Below are positions 20,226 through 30,179 of a stretch of 64,000 nucleotides of DNA, piece after piece. The translations under genes were made by a program, and so were the position numbers. This stretch comes from Datisca glomerata (taxonomy: Eukaryota > Streptophyta > Magnoliopsida > Cucurbitales > Datiscaceae), in NCBI GenBank assembly GCA_003255025.1, contig QANY01011973.1, positions 240,920 to 304,919 on the forward strand. Direction: 5' to 3'. The notes under the pieces were generated by a model that was not told where the DNA came from, did not search any database, and worked only from the letters and a program-made list of their open reading frames with translations. Each line of letters begins with the position of its first letter. Within the stretch, counting starts at the first letter, position 1.

Positions 20226-22718
20226 TTTCAGTTCACGTGTGAACAGTTCTGATTAGATTGTTACCTAGGGAATATGCAAGATAATATATGTATAAGTTTG
20301 TTATATGGTTCTGTTTGAGACACGTGTAATCTACGTGCTATGTTGAGCCAAGTCATGATCAAGTATGTTACGTTATTTCATTTATAATATATGTCAAGTC
20401 CAGTTGTGTTTCGTCATGATTAAGTTTGTGATATGTGGATGCAGATGTTGATGGCGAGTAGAATGAGTGAGAGACTATCATAACCAGTTGAATCCATATA
20501 AATGAATTTATGATTTGCATGGTGACTTAGGAAAACGTTTAAGTTAAATTCATTTTTTTAAGTAGTTTATTTTAAGTTGTGTTTTTACGAATTAGGATGG
20601 GTGAGAATTTTATGAATTATGGATTTCATGTTTGACTTATTTCAGAGATTAACTCAGTTTTATCGAAGTTTTATTAATCATGCATTTAAGATACTTTATC
20701 GCTTCCACTACTAATAATTAAGAATTTCAAAATTACAAAATTACATGTATGTTTAACCTTCAGGGATCGAGACGTTACAATTTATAATCTATCAAGCATC
20801 CTCGCTAATAACGAACTTGAGATTCCACGAACAACGGACTGTGAGATCCACACCAAGATCTTTCGAACCAATCTTCTAACACATTAAGACGTGTGTGGGC
20901 ACGTAGAATAATTCAAGAATACTTTTCTACCTTTAGATGTACTCAACACATGAGATCTAGAGATATGGAGAAGAACTTTTGTGAGACAAAAACTCTGGAA
21001 AAGAATTGAAGTATTCACAGAGTCTTTGATTAACTTTTAATCACAGTAAATGCTTCAATCACTTAATCACACACTTAATTAGGCCAAATAGAATAATCTC
21101 TATGTATATATTCTAGGTCAATGCTCATTAGATTTTTAGGGTGTACATAAAATAACAAATTATTTATAAATGCGTCATTACAGTGTGACCCACTGCAATT
21201 GATGCAACACTATAATACCACGCAGCACTGTAGAGTGTAGTGTCGTGAGCCACTACAATGTGCCCTGTGTCACTGTAGTAATTCATGTCAATCTCTGATT
21301 CAAAAATCAGTGATTGACATGTGACACTCCAACATGTCACGTGGCAATTTTCTCAACTTTATTATTTATTTTAATTAGATAAATATCGAGATATAATTTA
21401 ATTTGAAATTAACTTATATGATCACCTCAACTAACTTATCCGTTAGTTCACAAATAACATTAGTTAATTCAAATTTGAATTATTATCTCATAATAATTTA
21501 ACATTATTTAATTTCATAAATCAAATATGTTGTCTCACTTATCAGTTAATATAAAAACTTAATCGATATAATTATTTAACTGTAACTGTAAAAAATTATA
21601 ATAAATATTATAATTAATTATTCTTAATTAATTATATATTATCTCATAATTATATACTTACCTTATAAATTTAATTCCTATAAACTAGATTATTAGTTAA
21701 ACTCTTCAATTAAATAATCTTATTTATTAATTTCATTATTACTTTACTATAAATATGAAATTTCACTCTTAGTAATTACATAATACATTTATAAAGTATT
21801 CTCTTGTAGTCCATTGATATAATCACTTCATCTAGTTTTGTCATCTAATTATTAGTTCGTAAACTAGAGCTGCTCAAACTTATCATTTTACCTTTCTAAT
21901 TACCTCTTGATCCTTAAGTATCATTAATTTACTAGTGAATGGTCAATTGATAATCGTATTATAAATTTGAGCTCAATGACCATTCAGTTTCAGAATTAAC
22001 ACTTAAGAGAACCAATATACGATCCGTTAATAAAGCTTGGATTCCAAATTTTGTGAGATCATGTTCACAGTCATTCAAATCACTGAATTTTTAAAATAAA
22101 AGTCACTAGTGTGTTTTACAAACAAGTATCAACGAATGAATCAAAAGATCCAGTAGACATGTATAGAAGTTCATGACTACTCAGGATTCAGAGTGATCTA
22201 CATGTGATCATCAAATTTGATGTGTATTAAATTTATATGATAAACGGTAAATTAATAAAGATTTTAATCTACATCGGTCTTGTCCTAAATAATCCAATTA
22301 TATAAAGTACATTCACTAAGATGTCTACCTATATTAGTAATCCGGATCTAGATCACATGCATTCAAAATATTTAGTGAATCATACTAGCAACCATTCATT
22401 AAAGATTTCATACTTTAATATGTTATGGACTATTTTATTCATTATCTACGATCTTAATCCTCTCGTACTAATACAAGATCATAGTCTCATTAATGAATAT
22501 AAAATTTTCAGATATTTATACAAATTATTCAATAATAATTCAGAAAAAATATATTTTTATACATGCTTTGAGGGCACTGTGTCCAACAGAAAGATGTGAC
22601 GGTTATAACCTCTGAGATAACTCGGGAGGAAAGGAAAGATGTGCCAGATCCTATGCAAGTTACAACGGTCTCTTGCACGAGAATGATCCCTTCACATGGC
22701 TCAAGAGATCATCGGTAA

Positions 22719-23760
22719 ATTTGCCACGCACTCTATGAGCTCCGGGGGAAACTACGTAGGGAAAGGCGGGACAACCTCCCAACTAGGGGAGAGTGTCACC
22801 TCTCGAGAAAACAAAAACCAAGGTAAATTCGGGCTTAGAAGGGCTAGACTCCTATCTTATGAGGTCCTGGCTGGGGTCACCCCAAAAGGACGAAGGGAAA
22901 AATCCCCGAAGAACTCTTGAGGGAAATATACAAGAAATTACAGAGATACCAGGGGGTCGTCCACCATCCGGGCTCATCGTATCCCTTTGGTCACCAGGAA
23001 TAAATCGTACAATGTTGTTGGAGGAGCCGAGGATTAGTCCCAGCTACAGAGGCTTGCATCAACCCTCTTCCATATTTGACATGCAAGCTCGGCCATGTGG
23101 CCCCAGGCCCCGCACCCCACAACAGACGGAATAAAAGGATAAGGATCACGACAAAATTGGAGTGCAAGCTCACAATTCACCCTAGAAGACGATGCCCCGA
23201 TAAGAAGGTGAGAGAGGTGGTCAGCCCCCTTACACCAGCTTTCAATGAAGTTAGGAACTTCACAGGACCTCTGCACAGGCATGTCCCCGCTGGCCCACAT
23301 ACGAAGCGACTGAAATCATAGGGATAGAGGAGCTTGTGGCTGGCACATTAACTAGGGGTAGCCACCGAAAGGGAACTTGATGTGTCAGGGAGCTAGTCGT
23401 ACTCCCACCACGCCGCTAGGGAAAAGCAATTCAGGATAAGTCAGTGCTCGCCCCCGAACAAAGTGTGCAGCATAAGTGTCTTGCCACTGAGGCAAAGGTG
23501 AGATTTGGAAAGGAATGCCCTAACGAGAGATGGAAGGTCAAATGCTTAGGAAATCAGAGCTCGCCTATTCTCGCCCCCACCTCAGAATAACAAACACATC
23601 ACGTACTCATCGATAATTTTTCAGATAAGAGGCATTCGTTTTCTCCCCACGAGAATGATCCCTCACTTAGAAATAACATGTTATAATTGTTGAAAATTTC
23701 CTAGCTATTCTACAAGCCTCTGAGGACTGACTCTTCTATGACACGCGACGAATGCCAAAA
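22719..23760 (+). other. Internal region of the outer Gypsy-like element, no clear ORF
   Basis: This is moderately GC-rich DNA after the gag-like stop. Frames at 22696-22920 and 22793-23134 are open but have no recognisable domain. It precedes two tandem-repeat arrays and is probably the untranslated 3' part of the element. Confidence 0.45.
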
Positions 23761-24216
23761 AGTGAGACCGGTAAAGACGCTTTAGCCGATTAGTTAGGAT
23801 TAAACAAAAAGTGATTACTGGTAAATGCGCTCTAGCCAACCAGTCGGGATTAAACACAGAAGTGATGACTGATAAATGTGCTCTAGTCGACTAGTTGAGA
23901 TTAAATAAAAAGTGATAACTGGTAAATGAGTTCTAGTCGACTTGTCAGGATTAAACAAAAAGTGATGACTGATAAAATGCACTCTAGCCGACCACTCAGG
24001 ATTAAACAAAAAGTGATGACTGATAAAATGCACTCTAGCCGACCACTCAGGATTAAACAAAAAAGTGATGACTGGTAAACGTGCTCTAGCCGACCAATCA
24101 GGATTAAACAAAAAGTGATGACTGGTAAATGCGCTCTAGCCGACCAGTCGAGATTAAACAAAAAATGATGTCTGGTAAATGTGCTATAGCCGAACAGTCG
24201 AGATTAAACAAAATGT
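23761..24216 (+). repeat. Minisatellite A, about nine units of 50-52 bp
   Basis: Units start at about 23761, 23811, 23862, 23912, 23962, 24013, 24065, 24115 and 24165. Each begins with GTGATGACTGGTAAATG-like sequence, continues GCTCTAGCCGACCAGTC, and ends GGATTAAACAAAAA. Copies differ by scattered substitutions. The array lies between the gag-like ORF and the 3' LTR of the outer element. Confidence 0.85.
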
Positions 24217-24244
24217 GATATATGTCAAGCACACATGCTCACAA

Positions 24245-24625
24245 ATGAGATTTAAGGGTCTTACGAGAGCAGACACGCCTGGCTAGATATTGATAAAGGT
24301 GTCTGCCGAGCACTCAGGCTCGCGGACAAAATCGAGGATCTAGCTAGAGCATGCACACCTAGCTAGATATCGACAAAAGGTGTCTGTCGAACACTCTTAC
24401 TCACAAACAAGATCAAGGATCTAACCAGACCAGGCACATCTGACTAGATGTCGAAGAAATGTGTATGTCGAGCACTCGTGCTCGTAGACAGGATCAATGA
24501 TCTAGCCAGAGCAGGAACGCTTGGCTAGATATCGAGAAGGGGTGTCTACCTGCAAAGCACTCATACTCGTAGGCAGGATCATGGATCTAACCAGGGTAGG
24601 AAAGCCTGGCTAAATATCAAGGAAG
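24245..24625 (+). repeat. Minisatellite B, about four units of 85-90 bp
   Basis: Each unit contains CTGGCTAGATATCGA, then GGTGTCTGCCGAGCACTC, then a CAGGATCGAGGATCTAGCC-like end. Copies are diverged. The array directly follows minisatellite A in the 3' untranslated part of the outer element. Confidence 0.75.
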
Positions 24626-24920
24626 GACGTTTGCCATCATAATTTGGAAGACAAGGATTTCAGATAAAGGAAGGTCCTTTGGCAAAAAATAAAAGTAGAA
24701 CGTAGCAAGAGCAACAGACGAATCGCAACAAAACGGTCAGGTAATTAATTCCACCAGGTGCATTCCACTTTGAGGAACAAATTTTGAACACAAGTATAAA
24801 GTACTTAGTACAGGCTCTTAGCCTATCACAAACACAAAGGAAACTCAGACGAGGAGCTCGAACATTGAAGTATTTAGACTTGCCTAGGTGGAAACCACCC
24901 AAGTTCTCGACTGGGGGCAC

Positions 24921-25642
24921 TGTTATGGGTGTTTTCTGACCATCAACGAGCGGTGACACATGTCGCACCTCAATTAAGGAACTCGTTATTCAGGAACTTC
25001 CAAAGGAAGAAAGCCGACCTCATCTTATGAGACACCATGTAGCTCAGGCCACATAGACTCGAGCTTATGAAAAATCAGAAGTAAGGCTAAGGTTCAACAA
25101 AAAGAGTTCGGGAAGCTCCCGAGTGCAAGGTCATCATTGCCAGCCGCAAGTAGCGCCCAACAGGTCTCATCGCCATGACTAAGTGTCAGGATAGCCTCTG
25201 AAGATTCGTGTCATAATTAAATGTTTATCACTTTATGTCAAGATCACATCATTTCTGTTTGATCAATGACCGACGATGACAGGATTCGTGTTTTATGAAG
25301 CTTCTCCAACACGCCTCCGAGAGCCTTCTTAGACACGCTTCCTCCCACCAAGAAGACTCATTTATAAATACTCCTACCAATCGAGATAAAATGTATATCT
25401 TCTCTCCCTATAAAAACTATGTCAAAATATCGACAAAGGACTGACTTAGGCATCAGAGGTCATTGTCTGTGTTTTGCAGACATTGAGGTTGAGAGAAGCT
25501 CCAATAAGGAGGAAAAGTATGCTCACCAACCAGGAGGAAGAACTCGCATAACGTCACTCTAGTAGATTCCCCTGGTTAGGAAGACCCCCATGCTTAGCAC
25601 GAGATAGCAAAATCTGTGTTGTGGCAGTTTTTAGCTAAAATA
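24921..25642 (+). repeat. 3' LTR of the outer Gypsy-like element
   Basis: This 722-bp block begins TGTTATGGGTG and matches 5293-6058 throughout, lacking about 42 bases present in the 5' copy. A TATA-like TATAAATA is present at about 25363. It is preceded by a G-rich tract at 24911-24918, the likely polypurine primer. Confidence 0.85.
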
Positions 25643-25648
25643 ATCACG

Positions 25649-26096
25649 TACTGAAAAAACCTTCAGACAATACCCATTTATTAAATAAGAGAAAAACAAA
25701 AATATTGTTACGTTCATGAAAAAATAAACCAAGCACGTAAGCTCAAAAGAACACATGTATGTGTACCTATAATGAGATTAGCATGCATGCCTCTAATAAG
25801 CAAGCTTGCAAGCCCATAGATACAATCATGTAAAACGATTATTAAAACGACCAGTAAAATCATCACCTCTATAATTATTACGACAATTGAGAGCATTAAA
25901 CCACTAGGTAGCTATGTCTAGAGAATAAACATGAGAAACAATAACATCTATAACTTGATTACCTTCACGATGAGTGTGAGAAACTTGAACTTTCATGAGA
26001 TATTAAGAAAGTGCATTGATTCCAGGCTTGGCGTAATATCCATGGAACCATATTAAAACGAGCAGAGAGATGCTGAACAACAAAAGTTAAGTCAGT
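25649..26096 (-). pseudogene. LINE remnant 1 (RNase H end)
   Basis: This piece parallels 26672-27110: both start CTGAAAAA on the left (the element's 3' end) and share the CATTAAACCACT/CATTGAACCACC and GAACAACAAA blocks. On the minus strand it corresponds to the end of a plant L1-type RNase H domain plus 3' tail. It is heavily mutated. Confidence 0.6.
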
Positions 26097-26465
26097 TTTT
26101 GTGTGTCTTAGATTGTAGATTTAATTTGCAGTGGTTTATCTACAAGTGCCATTGTAGTCTCCCTTCAATCAGACAAGTATTTTTAGGTGGTGAGGTACTT
26201 CGAACAAGCCAAATATATCATTGTGCTATAATTTCTTCCTTGTTCATCAATTTGTTTGGATATCTTAGATAGATTGTTATGTTTGATTTTTAATTCTTTT
26301 GTGACTTTAATTTTAAATCACTTGTCAAAAAAATCCTTCTGGCCATATCTCCTGGTGTTAAACTAATTAATTATCATGGCTTGTGGACAAAAACTTCCAA
26401 GGACATAGTATACGAGTACCATGTAATTAATCGGTGCACATAAAATAAATTGCATCATTTAGTAA

Positions 26466-26660
26466 TCATATGCTAAAAAACCCCAGGCAATATCAATATA
26501 TTAAAAAAGAAATAATGCGATAGAAAAATACTCAAATAAAAAAGCCAATAAAGAAAACAAAAAGTAACACATCACAGCATAAAAGAAATCAGGTACGCAG
26601 AACCAATATAAAAAATAAGTCGCACATCGATAAAGAAGGTATGTACAAATGTTGTTACCA
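26466..26660 (-). pseudogene. LINE remnant 2 (3' tail only)
   Basis: A third copy of the same 3' end begins ATATGCTAAAAAACCCC. It runs about 190 bp and shows blocks (TATATTAAAAAAGAAA, ATCAGGTACGCA) shared with the neighbouring copy at 26672. No readable domain remains. Confidence 0.5.
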
Positions 26661-26671
26661 TCATTTAGCAA

Positions 26672-28600
26672 TCATATGCTGAAAAATTTTCTGTCAACGC
26701 TCATATATTAAAAAAGAAAGAAAGAGACACAAAAAACACCCAAATAAAAGAACCAACTAAGGAAATAAAGATAAAGCATCTCAGCCCCACATAAATCAGG
26801 CACGCATACCTAGTATAAAAGAAAACACGCATAGCCAAAATAACAATCATTTTAAATGATAAGCAGAGCGACCCACGACTTACTGCCAGTAAATTTATTA
26901 CAGAAACTAGGAGCATTGAACCACCAATAAACATAGTCCAAAGAATAAGCATAAGAAGTAAGAACATCTATAATTCGATTGTCTTTCTGAAAAATATGTG
27001 ACATCTAAAATTCACCTAAGAGATAAAAATGAGGCATTGATTACAAGCTCGCTGAAACTACCATGACACCTAAATAGAACGAGGAAAAAATTGAACAACA
27101 AAGGTTGAATCACTCTCCAACCAAAATCTTTTCCAACTAAATTTTCAAGCTTATGCAATAACATGGATGACTGCAAATTTATCAGTTTCAAAAGCAGCGA
27201 CTGAACCCAGACGGATCGAGAAGCAGCATTTAACAGAAAGTCTAAGTCTGAAAAATACCACCACAGTCGCCAATACTCGGAGTACTCAAAGAAGTCTCAT
27301 AGGTATTAACCTTGATCCGATCTTATAATTGAGAGAACAAACGAACATGAAAAATAAACGGCACTTTAGAAGGCAACCATTGGAAAAACTTTCGAAATAA
27401 TGAGATCTCAACCTTGTTTGATATAGAGTCAATATAAAACAAATTAATATCTTTCACGAAGCGTGAAATGAACAGAAATCAAGAGTGGAATTTCATTTCT
27501 TCTTTTGAAAAATCAACTTATTTTCCGCGTTCCAAATAACTCACAAAACAACAATAAGCCCCATAAAGTCATAAAGGACGAACTTGAGTGCTAAATTTAA
27601 GATTAAAAACCCGTAAAAGAAAAGTTTTTAATGAGAGGACTCGCTAATAAAAGTACAAAAAACCGCTTCTGAAAGCAAACAAGCTAAAAAACACATGAGA
27701 AAAAGATAGTCACCAGATTTCATGAAAGACTCGTAAATACTACACCGAGAGGTCAAAATAAAGCATACCTTGTAAAGATTATCCTTCGCTAGCAGCTAAT
27801 TATAAAAGAGCTGTCAAACCAACATAGAGCAAGATAGAGGAGTAGAAGAATTCCAAACGCTTCGAGACCAAGAAACCTCATCGTGATCATCAAGAAGATG
27901 AGAATATGCATCCTTACAAGACATTGAGCCTTACTTGAAAACACTCCAAATCAATGAATCTCTGGAGAGCTGACAATCTTCCTAGTACGGTACAAAGAAC
28001 AGAGAATATAGATTTAAAATCATCATGAAACAACCATTTTGAGTCAACAATGAAGCCAGAAATGCAATCATTCTAGAAAAGGGAGACAAAACACTGGAAT
28101 ACCTAGAATATCAATAATAAGGGATCCAAGCCAATTATTTGACCAAAAATTCCTTTTAGAAGATGTACCAATTAACCAAACACTATTTCTGCGCAAATCA
28201 CCATAACGCATTTTCAGCCAAGGCCAAACAGAAGAACGAAAACATAGGAATCTGAAGTTAACCATTTTCAAGCCAACTTATTAAGCAAAGCCTTGTTAGG
28301 AACACTAATATTTTTGAAACCCAAACCATTAGAACAAATGAGAAGGCAACAAGTTTTCTAAGAGATTCGAACCACTTTTGACACATCACAATTACCAGTC
28401 CAATTCAGATTCAGAATTAGATTCAAAATCGGAACGATAACATGCGAGATTTCATGTTCGAGATATCTTGATGATGCTTACTAATCACATCCCAGTAAAA
28501 ATCAGGATTGGGGTGGAGTTTGAATCCATAGAAAAAAAATCGCCTTATGGATCTCCAAAGAAGGTGCGGAGGTAAGCAACATATATTAGGTGTGATTTAG
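26672..28600 (-). pseudogene. L1-type LINE fragment, 5'-truncated
   Basis: Read right to left on the minus strand, a GLGFKNISV-like segment and NKALLNKLAW are followed by SSVWPWLKMRYGDLRRNSVW, GTSSKRNFWSNNWLG and LIIDILGIPV. That is the region after the reverse transcriptase of plant L1 elements, leading to the zinc-finger (zf-RVT) part. Further left are DFMGLIVVL-like and, around 27.1-26.95 kb, FQKDNRIIDVLT-like pieces of the C-terminal RNase H. The reverse transcriptase itself is absent, so the copy is 5'-truncated as is usual for LINEs. Stops are frequent. Confidence 0.7.
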
Positions 28601-28798
28601 ATAAATAAATAAGAACTATGAAACTGAACAAATTAATTACATATTATATTATTTTCACATGAATATCTTACAAACTACTTGTTTATAAGATAGTAAGATT
28701 GAGTGGGATCGTGACATCTTAAGAATTTAAAATATTACTTATTAAACAGTTCGTGTGAATTATACAATATAAAATTATAAAGGCTAAAATATAAAATA

Positions 28799-29953
28799 GC
28801 TCATGTATTTTGATTAAACTATAAATTATACCCCTATATTTTTTCATATTTTTATATCCCTACACTTTAACTAAACTGTAAAATATATTCATCTGCGACG
28901 TTTTTTTGATTAAATTTAACAGAAAAATTAACTCCTTCCATTTCCATCAATTTCCTCAATTATTTTCCTTCATTTTCATCTATTTCCCCTCATTTTCACT
29001 TTCAACACAATTTCTAGATCTGATTTTTTTAAATTTTACTTTAATGATTTTTTTGCTTTTTTCTTAAAAAAATATGCTTTATTCTTTAAAAAAAACTGCT
29101 TCATTCATATTGTAATGAATTTTTTTACTTTATTTTAAAAAAAATCTGCTTCTGATTAAAAACATAATCCTTATTACTTGGAGTTTTTTTGGTGGGTAGT
29201 TCTACTTACAAGTTACTCATATTTTGGATCGTTACAATCCTAGAGAATTTTATGAGAGAGGTTTAGTATTTTTAATTTATTTTTACTATAAAGTTGTAAC
29301 TTCTTCATCGTCTCTCCATTTTTTTTTTCAAATTATGTAAAAAGACTCTTCATTTTTTAATGACATTTTCTATAGGATTTGACGGAATTTGACTCTCCAA
29401 AAAATTCATGACAGCTAGTGAAGATTGTCACACTGTAAATGTAATTCAAACTTCTTATTCATCCTTTAAATTTTTTATTGAACTGAAGCTAAAGTCTCAA
29501 TAATTTTCTATTAGAAATAAATTACAAATGCATTATTCATATGATTGAAAAAAAATAAAAATATAACTTAGTTTATTAAAATTTTATAATGAAATGTTTT
29601 AAGTAGCAGATTTTTTTATGATGAACCATATTTTAAATAGTAGATTTTTTTAAAATGAAGCAGATTTTTTCAAGAATGAAGCAAAAGTTCATTACAATAT
29701 GAATGAAATAGATTTTTTAAGAATAAAAACAAAAAAAATTCATTAAAGAAAAGTAAAAAAAATCAGACCTGAAAAATGCATTGAAAGTGAAAATGATGGC
29801 TTAAAAGTGAGGGGAAATAGATGAAAATGGAGGAAATTGGGAGAAATGGATGACATGTATTTTTGTGTTAAATTTAATCAAAAAACGTTACTGAAAGATA
29901 TATTTTACAGTTTAATCAAAGTATATGAAAATAAAAATAGTAAATACATGAAT
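28799..29953. mobile_element. Foldback element upstream of KNL1
   Basis: Left arm about 28799-29160 and right arm about 29640-29953 are inverted copies. Examples are TAAACTGTAAAATATAT...GATTAAATTTAAC on the left against GTTAAATTTAATC...ATATATTTTACAGTTTA on the right, and TTCATTCATATTGTAATGAA against TTCATTACAATATGAATGAA. The loop is AT-rich. No transposase is coded. It ends about 230 bp before the KNL1 start codon. Confidence 0.7.
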
Positions 29954-30045
29954 CAATTCCAAAGGGCAAAAACTGTAAAGAAGTACAGGGGAGACGAAGG
30001 AGTGAGCACTTATGTGATTTAAACTCTTTGGTTGCCGTAGTTTCC

Positions 30046-30053
30046 TTTCCCGC
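30046..30053 (+). promoter_or_regulatory. E2F-type site upstream of KNL1
   Basis: TTTCCCGC is a perfect match to the plant E2F consensus TTTSSCGC and lies about 130 bp before the start codon. E2F sites of this kind drive S-phase and cell-cycle genes, which fits a kinetochore gene. The prediction is from sequence only. Confidence 0.55.
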
Positions 30054-30179
30054 ACAAAATCACTCTCTATCCCTCTCCCTCTCCCTCTAGATTTCCACTC
30101 TCCAGTCACCACACCTGATACAGTGTTATTTCACAGTTTTTGCGAACTGTAGAAGTATAATCCCCAAATTCAGCATCCA

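Larger units (their letters stand above)
16343..20779. mobile_element. Large palindromic (foldback-like) element
   Basis: The ends are TGTAACGCCCTGATTCCC at 16343 and, inverted, GGGATCGAGACGTTACA at 20779. Matching inverted segments recur in mirror order: AGCGGAAGC (about 16483) with GCTTCCACT (about 20702); the CATCATCTGCAACAC/CTCACTCC block (about 16680) with 20438-20480; CACTTACCTGGATT...AATGACCT (about 17441-17485) with AGGTCATTGG...AAGTAAGTG (about 19405-19448); and CCGGTTC-rich blocks (17650-17765 with 19050-19200). Each arm is about 2 kb. Inside are GA-rich (left) and CT-rich (right) tracts around a loop at about 18500-18760. No transposase is coded. Two facing LTRs would give a similar picture. 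Confidence 0.65.
6261..22588 (-). mobile_element. Solo Copia LTR, reverse orientation, interrupted by later insertions
   Basis: The two parts are 6261-6429 and 20780-22588, about 1.98 kb together. Read on the minus strand the LTR starts TGTTGGACACAGTGCCC at 22588 and ends near CCGTGATTCCAACA at 6261. It matches the Copia LTRs at 55634-57236 and 63087 onward across its length, including the CACTACAGTG-rich block at about 21180-21290. Flanks AAAAG (6256-6260) and GAAAG (22589-22593) are a near-perfect five-base duplication. No internal Copia coding sequence is attached, so this is a solo LTR formed by LTR-LTR recombination. Confidence 0.8.
6109..22718 (+). pseudogene. Short gag-like ORF split by a 16-kb nested insertion
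   Basis: An ATG at 6109 opens a frame beginning MGNFSSCKEKMGPTF. It has an in-frame TAG at 6187-6189 and breaks at 6260, where a reverse Copia LTR begins. If the insertion and one copy of its five-base duplication are removed, the same frame resumes at 22594 with DVTVITSEITREE and runs to a TAA at 22716-22718. The continuity shows that the two halves were one reading frame. It is too short and diverged for me to name a gag domain. Only position after the primer-binding site suggests gag. Confidence 0.55.
5293..25642 (+). mobile_element. Outer non-autonomous Gypsy-like LTR element, nested host of other insertions
   Basis: The element is bounded by direct LTRs at 5293-6058 and 24921-25642. Its own internal DNA is only 6059-6260 plus 22594-24920, about 2.5 kb; everything between belongs to later insertions. 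The internal part has a primer-binding-like start, a short gag-like frame, two tandem-repeat arrays and a purine-rich tract (CTGGGGGC) just before the 3' LTR. I find no protease, reverse transcriptase or integrase in it. It therefore looks like a LARD-type or short-gag element that depended on a relative's proteins. Confidence 0.75.

Noticed and set aside
22696..23134. Open frames in the outer Gypsy-like element's interior
   Set aside because: No gag, protease or other domain could be recognised, and the frames overlap one another; kept as non-coding internal sequence.
23761..24216. Regular 50-52 bp units resembling a CRISPR array
   Set aside because: The whole unit is repeated with no unique spacers, no cas genes are present, and the array lies inside a plant LTR element.
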